From: Hirsutella rhossiliensis
Taxonomy: Eukaryota > Ascomycota > Sordariomycetes > Hypocreales > Ophiocordycipitaceae
Assembly (NCBI RefSeq): GCF_020360975.1
Contig: NW_025408669.1
Location: 4,030,001 to 4,094,000 of the forward strand
Reading direction: 5' to 3'
DNA: 64,000 bases
Part shown: piece after piece, positions 61,102 through 64,000 of the stretch
How positions within the stretch are numbered: position 1 is the stretch's first letter
Layout of the letters: each line of letters starts with the position of its first letter
Program-made: the position numbers and the translations under genes
The notes under the pieces: model-generated
The model's input: only the letters and a program-made list of their open reading frames with translations
Told to the model about the DNA's origin: nothing
Databases searched by the model: none

Positions 61102-64000
61102 ATGATGTCGAAAAACGACTCTGCCACCCCTACGGTCCGTAGGACGATTCTTACAGAGCCCTAAGATTGGGATAAGTGGGTAAAGGAGCTACGGGCTCGG
61201 GTGGACAGAACTATCCACAATTTGGTCTTCTCTAATAAGCAGGACCCTCTCGAGCCCCCTCTTCGTCCTAGGGCAACGGACTTTACAGAGGGAGCTTCCC
61301 TCTTCTCTAAGCTAACCTCTGCATAATAGAGAGCTTTTTCTGCTACCTTAGGCGACTACGAGAGTCACCGAAAGGAATACCTCTACGAGATAAAGCTATT
61401 AACGGCTGCTCGTACGGCGATAACGGAATCCGTTAGTGCCGTAAAGCTAATCTCTCTTCGAGAGGAAGAGACTCCTAGGCAGTGGCTTTTAAAGCTCGAG
61501 ACCTTAACAGCTCCCTCGAGAGGTTATATAACTAACCGTATTAGGAAGACCTATACGGCCCACCTAGGAGCTTTTTCTGCTAGGAACCTGCTAGCTTCTT
61601 CGTGGCTAGCTAAGTAGGAAGAAATCCTCGAGGAAGCTAACTAATACTTCCTTATAGAAGCTCTTTCCGGCCAGTGGCTACGGGATATATCTCTGCTAAT
61701 AAAGCCTATTAGTAACGGTTACTCGACTATCTTTCGAGAGGCTAGCCGGGAACTAGACGAAGAGGCTGCTAGAGTATAACAGCAAGTAGTCTTATTCCTT
61801 CGAGGCCAGCACTCGACCTAGACGGTTCGACCTGCAGCCCCTGTTGCTACGGCTCCCGCTGCTGCTGCTGCGGCTGTTGCTCCTTCGGCTCCTCCTCCCT
61901 CGAGGGCCTCAACGTCGTCGTCAACTGCAGCTGCTGCCCTAGGCCCGGCCCCGGCTCCGCCTCTTACTCCGGGCCCGGCCCCGGTCCCGTCAGTCAGACC
62001 GGCCCGACTAGTCCCCTAATAGACCTTTCAGTCCGTTAGTCGAAAAATCAGGGAACTAGTCGAAATCGAACCTCTTCGTCAAAATCAGCAACAAGGGGTA
62101 AAGGGGGGGTTTTAAGCAGACCTTCCGGACCGGGACGAGGATTCCTCGAAGAAACGAACGAGAAGGAATCGACCTACCTACTAAGCATGCAAAAAGCCCC
62201 ATCGGCTAGAAGACTGCTAGCAGGTCTTCGAGGAAAACCGACCCGAAGGAATCAACCCTTTAAAGAGGCTACGAGAAACAGTATAACAGTCTCTTAAGGA
62301 GGACCCCTCGTTATAGAAGAAGATAGACGAGATTCGGGTTGCTAAGAAATAGCAACTAACGCCGCTGCCCTTATTCGAGCCGCAAATTCGAGGAAAAATC
62401 GTTGGTATAGCAAATCCGGCCTTCGTCTTCCCTACGGATCAATAAGGCTAAGACCAACCGTTAGAACCCTCCGACTATCCCCTACGAAAATCAGCTATCC
62501 TTAACTCTAGTGCTTCCCTCGATATATATAATATACTCTCACGATTCCGGTCCTTTAAGAAGGCACGAAGGGAATATCTTATTGCCGGGGAATTAACTAT
62601 ACGGATAGAGGGATATAGAAGGGTGAATTTCACGATAAAATTACCTAACGGATCTATACGAATTCTTCGAAGAAAAAGGGTAGCTTTTTGCCCTCGATTT
62701 TCAACGAGCCTGATTTCCTTCCGCCTTCTTCGAGAGGAAGGAATCTTCTAGGATACGACGTCTAAGCCTACGAGGCTAGTCTAGAAGAATTAGACTATCG
62801 GGCTTATCGAGGAAAAATTCGGTTAATTTATTCTCGAATTCCGACCTATCCCTAGGAAGGAACCTCTCGAGAAGTCAGCTTTCCCTGCTAGGAGGAATAG
62901 GTCTACCACAAAGGACCCTCTTCTAGCAGCCCAAGGAGACGGCATTCTTTGGCACGCACGACTAGGTCACCTAGGCCCCTTAGCTTTACATAAGCTAGGA
63001 CAACAATAGGGCGTACGAATAAGGGGACCAAAGACCGTCGAATGCGAATACTGCGGCTAAGGGAAGACTAGGAGACGAATTTCTAGACGGACCCTAATAC
63101 GGCCGGACCAGCCGTGTAAGGAAATTTAGGTCGACTAGACCGACGTCTCTAGGGATCAGGAAAGCTTCGTCAGGGTAATGTTTTTTATAGACGCTTTTTT
63201 AGGGATAGTTTTCCCCTATTTCTTACGGACCTACCTAAGCAAGCATAACTAGTCTGCCCTCCGGGACTTCGTTAACTAGATAAAATCCCACTTTAGCTAC
63301 GAGGTAAAGAAGATACGGTCTAACGGAGAGCTATTTACGAAGGATATCTTAAATTAGCTTTGAAAAAGGGGCATTTACCCTCCCGTTAGCACCGAATACC
63401 TAGGCCTAGAACGGAGGGGCAGAAAGATCAGGGGGTGCTATAATAGAAAGGGCCCGTACGATGAGACTTGCTGCAAGGCTTCTACACGACCTTTAGAGGG
63501 AAGTCGTTGAGACCGCCTATTACCTTCGGAACCGGACCCCTAGAGGGACTACCTAAGGAACAGACTAGAAATCCCCTCGAGCTCTTTACGAAGAAGAGGC
63601 CTCGCTAGCCTACCTTCGTGCCTACGGCTATAAGGCATACGCAATAACTGCCGATATATAGCTAAAAAGGAAGAAGAAAAGAAAGCTTAATCCGAGAGCC
63701 TTTATTAGTTACCTCGTTAGTTATAATTCTACGAATATCTTCCGGATCTAGATTCCTCTTCTACGGAAGGTTATTTCGACTAGGGATGTAATTTTCAACG
63801 AATCTAGCTTCTTCGACGGAAAGAGGGATCAACAGCCCCTCTTACTCTCTTAACGTTAGCTAATTTAGAAGATTTAAATCCCCCCTTCCTAATAGTCTTA
63901 AGAAGAGGCCCTAGACAAGGAAACGGAAGAAGAAACCGACGTCGAAGTAGTAGAGGATAACGCCGACTTCGAGGAAGAAGAAGAAGAGGAAGCTGCTAGA
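61102..64000 (+). pseudogene. Copia gag-pol polyprotein (gag, protease, integrase), RIP stops, 3' end outside the window
   Basis: One frame runs from ATG at 61102. Gag has DWDKWVKELRARVD near the start and a long Ala/Pro-rich linker at about 61832-62010; no CCHC knuckle was seen. A protease-like SAILNSSAS (62491-62517) corresponds to the D-S-G-A-S site with Asp read as Asn. The integrase zinc finger HARLGH (62953-62970) plus CEYC (about 63038-63049) is followed by MFFIDAFLGIV from 63178, with the first catalytic Asp. All these motifs share one frame, so gag and pol are a single ORF as in copia. Breaks seen are TAA/TAG at Gln positions. Not functional as read. Confidence 0.85.

Larger units (their letters stand above)
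60485..64000 (+). mobile_element. Copia-type LTR retrotransposon copy G, least mutated, cut by the window end
   Basis: Starts TGTCGCGAAGCG; 5' LTR 60485-60971, primer-binding site at 60972-60982, then the gag-pol frame from 61102 to beyond the window. Many CA/TG sites survive. Of all copies this is the best source for the protein content of the family. Confidence 0.92.

Noticed and set aside
1..64000. AT-rich composition taken as mitochondrial or centromeric DNA
   Set aside because: Recognisable nuclear retrotransposons with C-to-T changes at CpA, flanked by target duplications, explain the AT content. No mitochondrial gene is present, and centromere identity cannot be judged from sequence alone.

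Overview
This window looks like a transposon-rich, gene-poor block from a filamentous ascomycete (Pezizomycotina) genome hit by repeat-induced point mutation (RIP). Over most of its length the dinucleotides CA and TG are almost absent and TA is in great excess on both strands. Glutamine and tryptophan codons of old transposon proteins read as stops, while CG is retained. This is the CpA-to-TpA signature of RIP. The species cannot be named from the sequence.

The one normal-looking stretch lies at about 11.73-14.3 kb. It carries an apparently intact, three-exon type III polyketide synthase gene on the minus strand (13910 to 12539, 417 codons, catalytic Cys147/His297/Asn330) and a tRNA-like sequence (12115-12189). 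Two copies of one copia retrotransposon flank the island in inverted, head-to-head orientation.

Layout: 1-2.9 kb, RIP-destroyed Ty3/gypsy pol (minus); 3.1-4.2 kb, a diverged ~0.4 kb direct duplication with 12-bp minisatellites; 5.4-11.7 kb, copia copy A (minus); 11.7-14.65 kb, the PKS island; 14.66-21.6 kb, copia copy B (plus) carrying a 568-bp solo-LTR-like insertion; 21.6-23.0 kb, degraded coding-like DNA; 23.0-26.6 kb, two Fot/pogo-like DNA transposons, one nested in the other, with a 697-bp solo LTR inside the inner one; 26.9-31.4 kb, a Tad1-like LINE interrupted by a complete 393-bp miniature LTR element (TRIM); 31.4-36.3 kb, unresolved RIP-degraded DNA; 36.3-38.4 plus 44.8-45.7 kb, a second Tad1-like LINE split by copia copy C (plus); 45.7-46.9 kb, degraded coding-like DNA; 46.9-59.8 kb, a nested, rearranged copia D (minus) interrupted by full-length copia F (minus) and by a second copy of the 697-bp LTR; 60.5 kb to the end, the least-mutated copia copy G (plus), cut by the window edge.

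The copia family has 473-487-bp LTRs with near-inverted ends (TGTCGCGAAG / CTTCGCGAGA), 5-bp target-site duplications, and a primer-binding site matching the anticodon arm of initiator tRNA-Met. Gene order is gag-protease-integrase-RT-RNase H in one frame. The TRIM shares its ends, primer-binding site, 5' leader and 5-bp duplication size. It is therefore probably a non-autonomous rider of this family, small enough to escape RIP. All function is inferred by reading; no database search was possible.
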